NCBI RefSeq assembly: GCF_007644045.2
Contig: NZ_VMDW02000089.1
Coordinates: 1 to 64,000 of the forward strand
Length of the DNA: 64,000 bases
Direction of reading: 5' to 3'
Source of the DNA: Vogesella urethralis
GTDB taxonomy: Bacteria; Pseudomonadota; Gammaproteobacteria; Burkholderiales; Chromobacteriaceae
A model generated the notes under the pieces. It saw only the letters and a program-made list of their open reading frames with translations, did not search any database and was not told where the DNA came from. Both the position numbers and the translations under genes were made by a program. How positions within the stretch are numbered: position 1 is the stretch's first letter; each line of letters starts with the position of its first letter. Below are positions 17,045 to 26,776 of this stretch, one piece after another.

Positions 17045-17704
17045 TCAGAACGCGTCCGGCTGTCGGGACGGGTGGGCATCGGCAAACGCCGGCACCTCGG
17101 CCAGCGCGTCGGCAATGGCGGCCAACCTCGGGTACGGCGCCATGTCTACGTTGAAGCGCTGGGCATTGAACACCTGCGGCAGCAAGCACACATCGGCCAG
17201 CGTGATGTTGTCGCCAAAACAAAACGGGCCCGACTGGGCGGCCAACAGGCTTTCCAGCGCGGCAAAGCCTTCGCTTACCCAGTGGCGGTACCAGCTGTTC
17301 CGCCCAGCTTCGTCCTGCCCCAATTCGTCTTTCAGGTAATTGAGAATGCGCAGGTTGTTCACCGGGTGGATGTCGCAAGCAATGGCCTGCGCCACGGCAC
17401 GTACGCGGGCGCGCAGCACTGGCTCGGCAGGCAGCAGCGGGGCAGTGTGCGGGTAGGCGTCGTCCAGGTACTCGCAAATGGCCAGTGACTGGGTCAGCAG
17501 CACATCGCCATCTTGCAGTGCCGGCACCAGGCCCTGCGGGTTCAGCGCCAGAAACTCGGCGCTGCGCTGCTCGGCCTTCACCAGGCTCACCGGCGCCTGC
17601 CGGTACGCCAAGCCCTTCAGGTTCAGGGCAATACGCACGCGGTAGGCGGCCGAAGAGCGAAAGTAGCCGTACAGCACGCGGCCAACGTTGGCCGCCTCAG
17701 CCAT
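17045..17704 (-). CDS. maiA: Maleylacetoacetate isomerase (zeta-class glutathione S-transferase)
   Basis: A 219-residue GST-fold enzyme isomerising 4-maleylacetoacetate to 4-fumarylacetoacetate in tyrosine breakdown. It has the zeta-class active-site region FRSSAAYRVRIALNLKG, LNPQGLVPAL, and LTQSLAICEYLDD, with the thioredoxin-like domain first and the helical domain second. The ATG at 17704 overlaps the fumarylacetoacetase stop by eight bases. The N-terminus MAEAANVGRVLYGYF is longer than the usual MxLYGYF start because the palindromic dispersed repeat at 17678-17695 encodes AANVGR there. Confidence 0.92.
   Translation of the reverse strand: MAEAANVGRVLYGYFRSSAAYRVRIALNLKGLAYRQAPVSLVKAEQRSAEFLALNPQGLVPALQDGDVLLTQSLAICEYLDDAYPHTAPLLPAEPVLRARVRAVAQAIACDIHPVNNLRILNYLKDELGQDEAGRNSWYRHWVSEGFAALESLLAAQSGPFCFGDNITLADVCLLPQVFNAQRFNVDMAPYPRLAAIADALAEVPAFADAHPSRQPDAF
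17678..17695. repeat. Palindromic copy of the dispersed motif inside maiA
   Basis: GCGGCCAACGTTGGCCGC is a perfect 18-bp palindrome (two head-to-head motif copies). It encodes AANVGR near the MaiA N-terminus. Confidence 0.9.
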
Positions 17705-18680
17705 GCTGCACCACGGTTTGCTCGATGGCACCGAAGATGCTGGCGCCGCTGGCATCCTGCATGTCGATACGCACGCTGTCGCCCACTTTCATGAACGGGG
17801 TGATGGCGGCGCCGCTATCGATGATCTCGATCATGCGCTGTTCGGCCAGGCAGCAGCTGCCTACACTGCGGTCGCGGTTGGAGATGGTGCCGGAGCCGAC
17901 GATGGAGCCGGCCACCAGCTCGCGGGTTTTCGAAACGTGCGCCACCAGCTGCGGGAAGTTGAACTGCATCTCCACCCCGGCGTTCGGCTTGCCATAGAAG
18001 GCGCCGTTGTAGTCCACCAGCAGCGGCAGGTGCACTTTGCCGTCTTGCCAGGCGTCGCCCAGTTCGTCGGGGGTGACCGCTACCGGCGAGAAGGCGGTAG
18101 CCGGCTTGCTCTGGAAGAAGCCGAAGCCCTTGGCCAGCTCGTTGGGGATCAGGTTGCGCAGCGTCACATCGTTGACCAGCATCAGCAGGCGGATGTGCTT
18201 GGCGCACTCGGCAGCATCGGCGCCCAGCGGTACATCGCCGGTAATGACGGCCACTTCGCCTTCAAAGTCCAGCCCCCAGCTGGCGTCGCGCAGCGGAATG
18301 CCGGCTCGCGGCGGCAGGAAGGCGTCGGAGCCGCCCTGGTACATCAGCGGGTCGGTGTAAAAGCTTTCCGGCACCTCGGCACCACGCGCCTTGCGCACCA
18401 GCTCTACGTGGTTCAGGTAGGCAGAGCCATCGGCCCACTGGTAGGCACGCGGCAGCGGGCTGTGGCAGCGCGCCTGGTCGAAGGCGAATTCGCCAGCCTC
18501 CTCGCCCTGGTTGAGCGCGGCGTACACTTCCTGCAGCTTGGGCTCGGCCTGCGCCCAGTTATCCAGCGCAGCTTGCAGGTTGGCCGCAATGTGCGGCACG
18601 GCCACGGCACGGCTAAGGTCGCGGCTGACTACCAGCAGCTGGCCGTCACGGGTCTGGTTCTGATAGGTAGCGAGTTTCAT
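17697..18680 (-). CDS. Fumarylacetoacetate hydrolase (fumarylacetoacetase) family protein
   Basis: A 327-residue protein starting MKLATYQNQTRDGQLLVVSR. The FAH-fold catalytic core is visible: LDFEGEVAVITGDVPLGAD (metal-binding acidic residues), LVNDVTLRNLIPNE, GFGFFQSKPATAFSPVAVTP and the C-terminal VAGSIVGSGTISNRD. It is expected to split fumarylacetoacetate into fumarate and acetoacetate, the last step of tyrosine catabolism; the hppD and maiA neighbours support this. The start is the ATG at 18680. Confidence 0.9.
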   Translation of the reverse strand: MKLATYQNQTRDGQLLVVSRDLSRAVAVPHIAANLQAALDNWAQAEPKLQEVYAALNQGEEAGEFAFDQARCHSPLPRAYQWADGSAYLNHVELVRKARGAEVPESFYTDPLMYQGGSDAFLPPRAGIPLRDASWGLDFEGEVAVITGDVPLGADAAECAKHIRLLMLVNDVTLRNLIPNELAKGFGFFQSKPATAFSPVAVTPDELGDAWQDGKVHLPLLVDYNGAFYGKPNAGVEMQFNFPQLVAHVSKTRELVAGSIVGSGTISNRDRSVGSCCLAEQRMIEIIDSGAAITPFMKVGDSVRIDMQDASGASIFGAIEQTVVQHG

Positions 18681-18709
18681 GTGTGTGTCTCGTCTTGCAG
18701 TGTCGATAT

Positions 18710-18741
18710 GCGTTGGCCGCAGCATGGGCTGCGGCCAACCT
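18710..18741. repeat. Inverted pair of the dispersed motif between hppD and the fumarylacetoacetase gene
   Basis: GTTGGCCGCAG (18712-18722) and CTGCGGCCAAC (18729-18739) form an 11-bp stem with a six-base loop. It could form an intercistronic hairpin. Confidence 0.75.
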
Positions 18742-18810
18742 TATATATAGCCGTTTACCGTACCGCGGCGCCCAGCGTCCAACCCTTTGCAGCAGTACGG
18801 TAGCGCAGGC

Positions 18811-19887
18811 TTAGTCGGCCTTCAGCACGCCGCGGCGGATCTGGTCTTCTTCGATGGATTCGAACAGCGCGCGGAAGTTGCCTTCGCCAAAGCCTTCGTT
18901 GCCTTTGCGCTGGATTATCTCGAAGAAGATCGGGCCAATAACGGTTTCGGTAAAGATCTGCAGCAGGATGCCTTCTACCGGTGCGCCGTCGATCAGGATG
19001 CTGTTTTTCTGCAGACGGGCCAGGTCTTCGCCATGGTTAGGCACGCGCTGGTCCACCTTGGCGTAGTAGGTGTCCGGCGTATCCAGGAAGCGGGTGCCAC
19101 GCGCCTTCAGCGTTTCCACGGTTTCGTAGATGTTATCGGTGGTCAGCGCAATGTGCTGGATGCCTTCGCCGTTGTACTGTTTCAGGAATTCCTCGATCTG
19201 GCTCTTGTCGTCGGACGATTCGTTGATCGGGATGCGGATTTTGCCACACGGGCTGGTCATGGCCTTGGACACCAGACCGGTAAGCTTGCCTTCGATATCG
19301 AAGTAGCGGATTTCCTTGAAGTTGGCGATGTTCTCGTAGAAGCCGCCCCACTTTTCCATATTGCCGCGCACCACGTTGTGGGTGAGGTGGTCGATCACTT
19401 TCAGGCCCACGCCAGCCGGGTATTGCTCTACGCCTTCCAGCGGCACGAAGTCGATGTCGTAGATGTTTTTGTCCTGGCCGTAACGGTCCACAAAGTACAG
19501 CGCGGAACCGCCAATACCTTCCACGGCCGGGATGTTCAGCTCCATGGCACCAACCGGGCGGTTGTACGGGGTGGCGCCGTGTGCCAGCGCATACTCGTAC
19601 GCCTTGGCGGCGTCTTTCACACGCCAGGCCATGGCGCAGGCAGACGGGCCATGGGCGGAGGCGAATTCGGCTGCCGGCTGGCTGCGCTCGGCGTTCAGGA
19701 TGAAGTTGATGTCACCCTGACGGAACAGGCTGACGTTCTTGCTGCGATGGCGGGCAACTTCAACAAAGCCCAGCGACAGGAACAGCTGTTTGAGCTTCTC
19801 GACGCCCTCGGCGTCGGGTGCGGTGTACTCGACAAATTCAAAACCGTCGGTCGCCAGCGGGTTCATCAGCTGATGTTCCATTTTCAT
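18811..19887 (-). CDS. hppD: 4-hydroxyphenylpyruvate dioxygenase
   Basis: A 358-residue Fe(II) dioxygenase that turns 4-hydroxyphenylpyruvate into homogentisate. The two vicinal-oxygen-chelate halves are visible. Iron ligands are seen as His in IDHLTHNV (~168), His in GIQHIALTT (~244) and Glu in IGPIFFEIIQRKG (~322). The C-terminal NEGFGEGNFRALFESIEEDQ is a strong family signature. The ATG at 19887 is preceded by AGGAGAGAGAG. It is first in a minus-strand unit with the fumarylacetoacetase gene and maiA; a homogentisate dioxygenase gene is not in this window. Confidence 0.95.
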   Translation of the reverse strand: MKMEHQLMNPLATDGFEFVEYTAPDAEGVEKLKQLFLSLGFVEVARHRSKNVSLFRQGDINFILNAERSQPAAEFASAHGPSACAMAWRVKDAAKAYEYALAHGATPYNRPVGAMELNIPAVEGIGGSALYFVDRYGQDKNIYDIDFVPLEGVEQYPAGVGLKVIDHLTHNVVRGNMEKWGGFYENIANFKEIRYFDIEGKLTGLVSKAMTSPCGKIRIPINESSDDKSQIEEFLKQYNGEGIQHIALTTDNIYETVETLKARGTRFLDTPDTYYAKVDQRVPNHGEDLARLQKNSILIDGAPVEGILLQIFTETVIGPIFFEIIQRKGNEGFGEGNFRALFESIEEDQIRRGVLKAD

Positions 19888-20143
19888 CTCTCTCTCCTCT
19901 TGCGGCTTGTGGCCTGCTTCTCTGTAGGTATTGCGGGTTATGCCAGCCAGGCAGCAAAACGGACCGCTCGGGAGATGAAAATACAACACCAACAGCAATA
20001 GATTGCCGCCCTGCCAGGGCGGCGCCAACGCTGTGATGGCATGCATACAGCCACATGGCATGGCAGTATGCGTCTCCTCTTATCAAGTCAGTCTGCGGTG
20101 ATCTGCTGCCACCGTGTAAAATGTCTGGCTTAGGCGCTTTATT

Positions 20144-20174
20144 CTAAGTAAACTTAGTGGCAATTTTCTTGCCA
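20144..20174. promoter_or_regulatory. Two adjacent palindromes between hppD and the Lrp-type regulator (candidate operator)
   Basis: CTAAGTAAACTTAG (20144-20157) is a perfect palindrome around AA. TGGCAATTTTCTTGCCA (20158-20174) follows directly as a second one. They lie ~70 bases before the regulator start in the only AT-rich part of the intergenic region, as expected for Lrp/AsnC sites. Binding is inferred. Confidence 0.5.
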
Positions 20175-20240
20175 AATCGTGCCGAGAAAATAAAAAACAT
20201 AAAACAAAATTCCAGAGCAAACCCAAAATCAGGAGATAAC

Positions 20241-20726
20241 ATGCTTACGGCAAACCTGGACAAGACCGACATCAAAATGTTGGCGGCCCTGCAAGCCAAT
20301 GGACGTCTGACCAACGTCGAACTGGCAGAAAAAGTTGCCCTCTCCCCGTCCCCGTGCCTGCGCCGGCTGAAACAGCTGGAAGAATCCGGCGTGATCCGCC
20401 AATACGTTGCCCTGCTCGACCCGGCCAAACTCGGCCTGGGCCTCCAGGCGTTCGTGCGCGTATCGCTGGAAAAGCGCGGCGGCAGTACCCACCTGAACGG
20501 CTTCATGGAAGCGGTGCAGCGTTGGCCCGAGGTGGTGAACTGCTACGCCATGACAGGCGAGATGGACTACCTGCTGCAGGTGTACTTTGAAGACCTGCAG
20601 CACTTCTCGCGCTTCGTGATGGACGAACTGCTGCAACAGCCGGGGGTGGAAGACGTCAAATCCAGCTTCGTGCTGAAAGAGTTCAAACAGACAACCGCAT
20701 TACCCATCTACCACCTGGGGCAGTAA
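20241..20726 (+). CDS. Lrp/AsnC family transcriptional regulator
   Basis: A 161-residue protein starting MLTANLDKTDIKMLAALQAN, with the N-terminal winged helix-turn-helix (LTNVELAEKVALSPSPCLRR) and a C-terminal RAM ligand-binding domain (WPEVVNCYAMTGEMDYLLQV). GGAG lies seven bases before the ATG at 20241. An in-frame ATG at 20157 would add 28 Lys/Asn-rich residues outside the family and would read through the palindromes. It is divergent from hppD, so it probably responds to an aromatic amino acid and controls that operon, itself, or both. Confidence 0.9.
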   Translation: MLTANLDKTDIKMLAALQANGRLTNVELAEKVALSPSPCLRRLKQLEESGVIRQYVALLDPAKLGLGLQAFVRVSLEKRGGSTHLNGFMEAVQRWPEVVNCYAMTGEMDYLLQVYFEDLQHFSRFVMDELLQQPGVEDVKSSFVLKEFKQTTALPIYHLGQ

Positions 20727-20743
20727 GCCTCAACGGCAGACAC

Positions 20744-20765
20744 AGGCAGCCTAGGCTGCCTTTTT
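20744..20765 (+). terminator. Terminator of the Lrp-type gene
   Basis: An AGGCAGCCTAGGCTGCCT stem is followed by TTTT. Confidence 0.85.
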
Positions 20766-20835
20766 CATTGCAGCTGACTGTGCAAGCGCTAGCGTTCTAC
20801 CTAATATTGCAAGATATCCTTCCGGAATAAGCACC

Positions 20836-22659
20836 GTGAAACTGGCCAAACCGCTGGCCCTGCAATGGCTGCTGCGCATGCTGGCGTGCATGGCCGGCTA
20901 TATTGCCGTCTTGCTCGGGCTACACCTCTACCTAGGTAACGTGCAGCAGCAGCAACAGCTGGCTGCCATTCCCTTGCGCATCGAGCAGCAATTCATGCCT
21001 TTGCTGGCCCAAAGCGTATGGGATGTTGATACCGCCACCACCCGACAATTGCTGCAGGGCCTGCTAACCATCGACGGCGTGGCAGAAGTCACGCTGCTCA
21101 ACCCCAAGGGCACAGTTCTGCTGCAACTGGGCAACCCTAGCCCGGTTAGCCACCAGATCGAACTACCGGTGCTGAGCGGGCAGCACGAACAAGGTCATGC
21201 GCTGGCTGCCTTGCGTCTGGGCTTGTCCTGGCAGCGTCTGGAAGAGCAACAGTGGCAGCGGCTACTGATCGCATTCGGAGAGCTGGTCCTGGGGCTGGTA
21301 CTCATCAGCATGGCTGGCTATCGCTTTCTGCAACGACAAATCAGTACGCCATTACTGACACAAGCCGCACACTGGCACGACAGTACGTCCAGCCTGCCGT
21401 CCGCACAGGACGAAATTGCCCTGTTACAACAAAGCTTCGCGCATCATCGGCAACTGCAAGCCCATCAGGCCCAGCAATGGCTGCGTGAAAGAACCGAGCT
21501 CGGGCAACAGCGCGACCACCTCTCCAGCCTGCTCGCCATGCGCACCGCAGAGCTGGAACAACTATCGCGCTTTCATCAGCTGATTGCCGAACTCTCCGGG
21601 CGACTGGTTCAACAGAACCCACAGAGTCTGGCCGGAGAAATCGCCATTGCACTGGCGCGCATCGGTTCGCTGCTGGATGTCGACCGCTGCTATCTGTTCC
21701 GTGTCAGCCCTGCCATGCGCATCCACCATACGCAGGAATGGTGCCGCAGCGGCATCCCCAGCACCGCCCACCTGTATGAAAGCTACCCGCTGCACGACTC
21801 GGCCTGGTTTGTACCGCAATTGCTTAAGCAACATCTGGTGGCCCTGAGCCAGCTGGATGACATGCCACCAGAAGGGCTTAGCGAACGCGAGCGTTTCAGC
21901 AAGCACGGCATCCAGAGCATCGCCGTCGTCACACTGGCGTACCAGGGGCAGATACTGGGTTTCTTCGGCTGCGATACCGTGCTGCAAAAGCGCGACTGGC
22001 AAGACAAGGAGCTGACGCTGATGCGCCTGTTCAGCGACATGCTCAGCACAGCCTTGTTGCAACAGCAGTCGCTGGCACAGCTGGCACACACCCGACAGCA
22101 GCTGTCAGACGCACAAGCCAGATTGGACGGCATGGCCAATATCGACGGCCTGACCGGGCTGGGCAACAACAAACACCTGCAACAGCAGTTGCAACAGGCA
22201 TTCCGCCAGGCTCAGGCCACAGGCAAGGCCCTGTCCTTGCTACAGATAGACGTGGACTTGTTGCGGGATTACAACCACCGCTTTGGTCATGCAGAAGGCG
22301 ACCAGTGCCTGATCCGGCTCGCCGCCTTGCTGCAACAGCACTTCCCCGCCAAGAACGGTTTGGTGGCGCGCGCAGGCGGCGACCGCTTTACCGTGCTGCT
22401 GCCAGGCGTCGACCAGCAGACCAGCCTGGCCCTGGCCGACAATCTGCGGCTGGCAGTGTGGCAGCTGGCCATTCCCCACCCCGCATCGCCGGTGTCCACC
22501 TGCATCACGGTCAGTATCGGCGCCTGCAGCTACGACGCCGCGCAACACCCGGTACTGGAAGACCTGCTGCAAGACAGCGAACAGTGCCTGCAACGTGCCA
22601 AGCAGCAGGGGCGTAACCGCGTTGCCGGCCATGCGGCCAACCCTGGTGCATCGGCGTGA
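20836..22659 (+). CDS. Membrane GAF-GGDEF protein with degenerate GGDRF signature
   Basis: A 607-residue sensor. TM1 is at about residues 10-33, a ~105-residue periplasmic domain follows, and TM2 is at about 142-163. Then come a Gln-rich, coiled-coil-like linker, a GAF-like domain (~245-405) and a GGDEF domain (~433-595). The GGDEF domain keeps IDGLTGLGN, DVDLLRDYN and FGHAEGDQCL, but its signature is AGGDRF (~residue 513), with Arg replacing the second acidic residue. Diguanylate cyclase activity is therefore doubtful; it may act as a receptor or scaffold. The start is a GTG (20836) with a weak ribosome-binding site. A dispersed-motif copy lies at its 3' end (22633). Confidence 0.82.
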   Translation: MKLAKPLALQWLLRMLACMAGYIAVLLGLHLYLGNVQQQQQLAAIPLRIEQQFMPLLAQSVWDVDTATTRQLLQGLLTIDGVAEVTLLNPKGTVLLQLGNPSPVSHQIELPVLSGQHEQGHALAALRLGLSWQRLEEQQWQRLLIAFGELVLGLVLISMAGYRFLQRQISTPLLTQAAHWHDSTSSLPSAQDEIALLQQSFAHHRQLQAHQAQQWLRERTELGQQRDHLSSLLAMRTAELEQLSRFHQLIAELSGRLVQQNPQSLAGEIAIALARIGSLLDVDRCYLFRVSPAMRIHHTQEWCRSGIPSTAHLYESYPLHDSAWFVPQLLKQHLVALSQLDDMPPEGLSERERFSKHGIQSIAVVTLAYQGQILGFFGCDTVLQKRDWQDKELTLMRLFSDMLSTALLQQQSLAQLAHTRQQLSDAQARLDGMANIDGLTGLGNNKHLQQQLQQAFRQAQATGKALSLLQIDVDLLRDYNHRFGHAEGDQCLIRLAALLQQHFPAKNGLVARAGGDRFTVLLPGVDQQTSLALADNLRLAVWQLAIPHPASPVSTCITVSIGACSYDAAQHPVLEDLLQDSEQCLQRAKQQGRNRVAGHAANPGASA

Positions 22660-22761
22660 CGCCGCCAGCCAGGCGGGTTGCCCGCGGCGGACCACACGGC
22701 ACACAAGGCCAAGCCACGCCTCACCACCCAGGCTGTACCATTCACACCGCCCGCTGAAAGC

Positions 22762-22795
22762 AAAAACCCTGTTTGCACTGCAAACAGGGTTTGTC
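22762..22795. terminator. Bidirectional terminator between the GGDEF gene and metF
   Basis: AAACCCTGTTTGC pairs perfectly with GCAAACAGGGTTT, with A-rich and T-rich sides for either direction. Confidence 0.85.
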
Positions 22796-22828
22796 GTTCG
22801 TCACATGCTGCGCGAAGGCAGGGCGGGC

Positions 22829-23665
22829 TTACAGGCCCAGGCGCTGCCAGATGGTGGACACGGTACCGGCCTGGTTCAGTGTGTAGAAGTGCAGGCCCGG
22901 CGCGCCCCCGGCCAGCAGGCGGTCACACAGCTCGGTCACGACGTCCAGGCCCAGCGCGCGGATGGATGCGCTGTCATCCATATAAGCTTGCATGCGCAGG
23001 CGCAGCCAGCGCGGCACTTCGGCACCACACATGTCCGAAAAACGGCACAGCTGGCCGAAGTTGGCGATCGGCATGATGCCCGGCACGATGGGGATATCCA
23101 CGCCACGCGCCTGCGCCTCGTCCACAAAACGGAAGTAGGCGTCGGCGTTGAAGAAGTACTGCGTCATGGCCGAGTTGGCGCCGGCTTTCACCTTGCGCAC
23201 AAAATTGTTGATGTCGTCTTCCGCCGACTTGGCCTGCGGGTGGAACTCCGGGTAGGCCGCCACTTCGATATGGAAGTGATCGCCGTGTTCTTCACGGATG
23301 AAAGCCACCAGCTCGTTGGCGTAGCGGAATTCGCCCGCCTCCACCATGCCGGACGGCATGTCGCCGCGCAGGGCCACGATGTGACGGATGCCGTGGTTGC
23401 GGTATTCGTTAAGAATGGCGCGGATGTTGTCGCGGGTAGAGCCGATACAAGACAGGTGCGGTGCGGCCGCGTAGCCTTCGTTGCGGATCTCCAGCACGGT
23501 GGACAGCGTGCCATCACGCGTGGTGCCGCCGGCGCCAAAGGTAACGGAGAAAAATTCGGGATTGAACTGCGCCAGTTGCTGGCGCGTGGTACGCAGCTTG
23601 GCCACGCCTTCCGGGGTGCGCGGCGGGAAAAACTCGAAACTGAAGGTACGGTTACGTTCTGTCAT
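22829..23665 (-). CDS. metF: 5,10-methylenetetrahydrofolate reductase
   Basis: A 278-residue FAD-dependent TIM-barrel enzyme, full length for the bacterial family. It reduces methylene-THF to methyl-THF for methionine synthesis. Family stretches: FSFEFFPPRTPEG at the N-terminus, SVTFGAGGTTRDGT, HIVALRGDMP, and VPGIMPIANFGQL. It follows ahcY on the same strand but is separated from it by a terminator and a palindromic repeat, so it may have its own promoter. Confidence 0.95.
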   Translation of the reverse strand: MTERNRTFSFEFFPPRTPEGVAKLRTTRQQLAQFNPEFFSVTFGAGGTTRDGTLSTVLEIRNEGYAAAPHLSCIGSTRDNIRAILNEYRNHGIRHIVALRGDMPSGMVEAGEFRYANELVAFIREEHGDHFHIEVAAYPEFHPQAKSAEDDINNFVRKVKAGANSAMTQYFFNADAYFRFVDEAQARGVDIPIVPGIMPIANFGQLCRFSDMCGAEVPRWLRLRMQAYMDDSASIRALGLDVVTELCDRLLAGGAPGLHFYTLNQAGTVSTIWQRLGL

Positions 23666-23733
23666 GGCGAACTCTAGCGATTAGTCTGTGATGATCCCTG
23701 GCTACCCGTGCCGGTCTTCGCCGCTGACGGGGT

Positions 23734-23751
23734 GCGGCCAACGTTGGCCGC
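23734..23751. repeat. Palindromic copy of the dispersed motif between ahcY and metF
   Basis: GCGGCCAACGTTGGCCGC is a perfect 18-bp palindrome directly beside the ahcY terminator. It is identical to the copies in maiA and hemW. Confidence 0.9.
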
Positions 23752-23788
23752 AAAAACGGGCAGGTCATTCTACTGCCCTGCCCGTTTC
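23752..23788 (-). terminator. Rho-independent terminator of ahcY
   Basis: On the minus strand an ACGGGCAGG/CCTGCCCGT stem is followed by TTTTT. Confidence 0.8.
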
Positions 23789-23804
23789 ACGCTGACATCA
23801 AATA

Positions 23805-25205
<1,401 letters not shown>

Positions 25206-25311
25206 CGTGCAAATCCTTTATCACGAAGGCCGGGAGGGATGGCTCACCCGCGCATCCCGTGCCCGGCACGGGTTATTCCGGCTACCCGGTAGGGTGGCCG
25301 ATGAACAAGCA

Positions 25312-25369
25312 GGTGAGCGCCGTTTTGAACTGTTCCGGGCCTGGGGGCTAGCCTCGCAGCGCTCCCCGG
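25312..25369 (-). promoter_or_regulatory. SAH riboswitch upstream of ahcY
   Basis: The minus strand reads CCGGGGAGCGCTGCGAGG, then CCCCCAGGCCCGG, and closes with AACGGCGCTCACC. These match the conserved pieces of the SAH riboswitch aptamer (GAGCGCTGC...CAGGC...AACGGCGCTCAC) with pairing GAGCGC/GCGCTC. About 105 bases separate it from the ahcY start, including a GTGCCGGGCAC-type hairpin that may act as expression platform. SAH binding should switch ahcY on, as for known members. Confidence 0.9.
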
Positions 25370-25378
25370 AATCCTGAC

Positions 25379-25384
25379 ATTATG
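25379..25384 (-). promoter_or_regulatory. -10 element for ahcY
   Basis: CATAAT on the minus strand lies about 10 bases before the riboswitch aptamer, which would place the transcript start at its 5' edge. No convincing -35 hexamer is seen. Confidence 0.5.
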
Positions 25385-25463
25385 GCAGAAGATGGTTAAA
25401 AGGTTGGCCGCAATTCACGCAAAAATACAAAGCAGCTGGCCCGTTTGCGCGGAGCCCGAACGT

Positions 25464-25495
25464 GAAAACGCCCTGCGTGTGGCCAGGCAGGGCGG
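25464..25495 (-). terminator. Terminator of metK
   Basis: On the minus strand CGCCCTGC (25487-25494) pairs with GCAGGGCG (25469-25476), followed by TTTTC. Confidence 0.75.
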
Positions 25496-25536
25496 TGTGG
25501 GCAGGCCAGGCCGCAGAATGCGGCCAACCTTGCTGC

Positions 25537-26706
25537 TTACAGACCGGCAGCAGCGCGCAGCGCTTCTACCTTGTCGGTGCGTTCCCAGGTGAATTCCGGC
25601 TCTTCGCGGCCGAAGTGGCCGTAAGCCGCGGTTTTGGCGTAGATCGGACGCAGCAGGTCCAGCATCTGCACGATGCCTTTCGGACGCAGGTCGAAGTGCT
25701 GTTTTACCAGCTCGACGATTTTCTCGTTCGGGATCACGTTGGTGCCGAAGGTATCCACCGCGATGGAGGTCGGTTGCGCCACGCCGATGGCGTAGGAAAC
25801 CTGTACCTGGCACTGGCGGGCCAGACCGGCAGCCACGATGTTCTTGGCCACGTAGCGGCAAGCGTAGGCGGCGGAACGGTCTACCTTGGACGGGTCCTTG
25901 CCGGAGAAAGCGCCACCACCGTGCGGTGCAGCACCGCCGTAGGTGTCGACGATGATCTTGCGACCGGTCAGGCCGCAATCGCCTTGCGGGCCGCCAATCA
26001 CAAAGCGGCCGGTCGGGTTGATCAGGTATTTGGTGTCGGCGGTCAGCATGTCGGCCGGCAGTACCGGCTTGATGATCTGTTCGATCACGGCTTCGCGCAG
26101 GGTGTCGTAATCCACGTCCGGGTGATGCTGGGTGGACAGCACCACGGTGTCGATGCGCTTGGGCAGACCGGTGTCGGTGTCGTACACGCAGGTAATCTGG
26201 CTCTTGGCATCCGGGCGCAGCCACGGCAGGCGGCCGTCCTTGCGCAGTTCGGCCTGACGCTGTACCAGGCGGTGCGCGTAGTAAATCGGGAACGGCATCA
26301 GGGTCGGGGTTTCGTCGCACGCGTAACCGAACATCAGGCCCTGGTCGCCAGCACCTTGTTCCAGGTCCAGGCCCTGGCCTTCGTTCACGCCCTGGGCGAT
26401 GTCCGGCGACTGCTTGTCGTAGCACACCATCACGGCGCAACCGTTGTAGTCGAAGCCCAGCTCGGAGCTGTCGTAACCGATGCGTTTGATGGTTTCGCGC
26501 GCCACCTTGATGTAGTCAACGTTGGCCGTGGTGGTGATTTCGCCAGCCAGTACGGCCAAGCCGGTATTGACCAGGGTTTCGGCCGCAACGCGGGCGTATT
26601 TGTCCTGGGTCAGGATGGCGTCCAGAATCGCATCGGAGATCTGGTCCGCTACTTTGTCCGGGTGACCTTCCGAGACCGATTCAGAGGTAAAGAGGTATTC
26701 GCTCAT
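25537..26706 (-). CDS. metK: S-adenosylmethionine synthetase
   Basis: A 389-residue enzyme joining ATP and methionine to make SAM. It opens [20 protein letters not shown] (ATP/metal-binding signature). It also has [17 protein letters not shown] (methionine-loop signature), [19 protein letters not shown] (P-loop-like signature) and the EEPEFTWE ending. It is divergent from the lpxL-type genes across only 70 bases, so the promoters must overlap or abut. With metF and ahcY it makes a SAM-cycle cluster. Confidence 0.96.
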   Translation of the reverse strand: MSEYLFTSESVSEGHPDKVADQISDAILDAILTQDKYARVAAETLVNTGLAVLAGEITTTANVDYIKVARETIKRIGYDSSELGFDYNGCAVMVCYDKQSPDIAQGVNEGQGLDLEQGAGDQGLMFGYACDETPTLMPFPIYYAHRLVQRQAELRKDGRLPWLRPDAKSQITCVYDTDTGLPKRIDTVVLSTQHHPDVDYDTLREAVIEQIIKPVLPADMLTADTKYLINPTGRFVIGGPQGDCGLTGRKIIVDTYGGAAPHGGGAFSGKDPSKVDRSAAYACRYVAKNIVAAGLARQCQVQVSYAIGVAQPTSIAVDTFGTNVIPNEKIVELVKQHFDLRPKGIVQMLDLLRPIYAKTAAYGHFGREEPEFTWERTDKVEALRAAAGL

Positions 26707-26776
26707 TGTCTTCGTTCCAGATAATGGCCAGTGAGTTATAAGGTAAAATAGCGCGTTTCGATAGCGTACAAGCCCA

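Noticed and set aside
18756-18802. TACCGTAC...GTACGGTA inverted repeat downstream of hppD
   Set aside because: The 8-bp arms are 31 bases apart, with no T-run and no other support. It may be chance.
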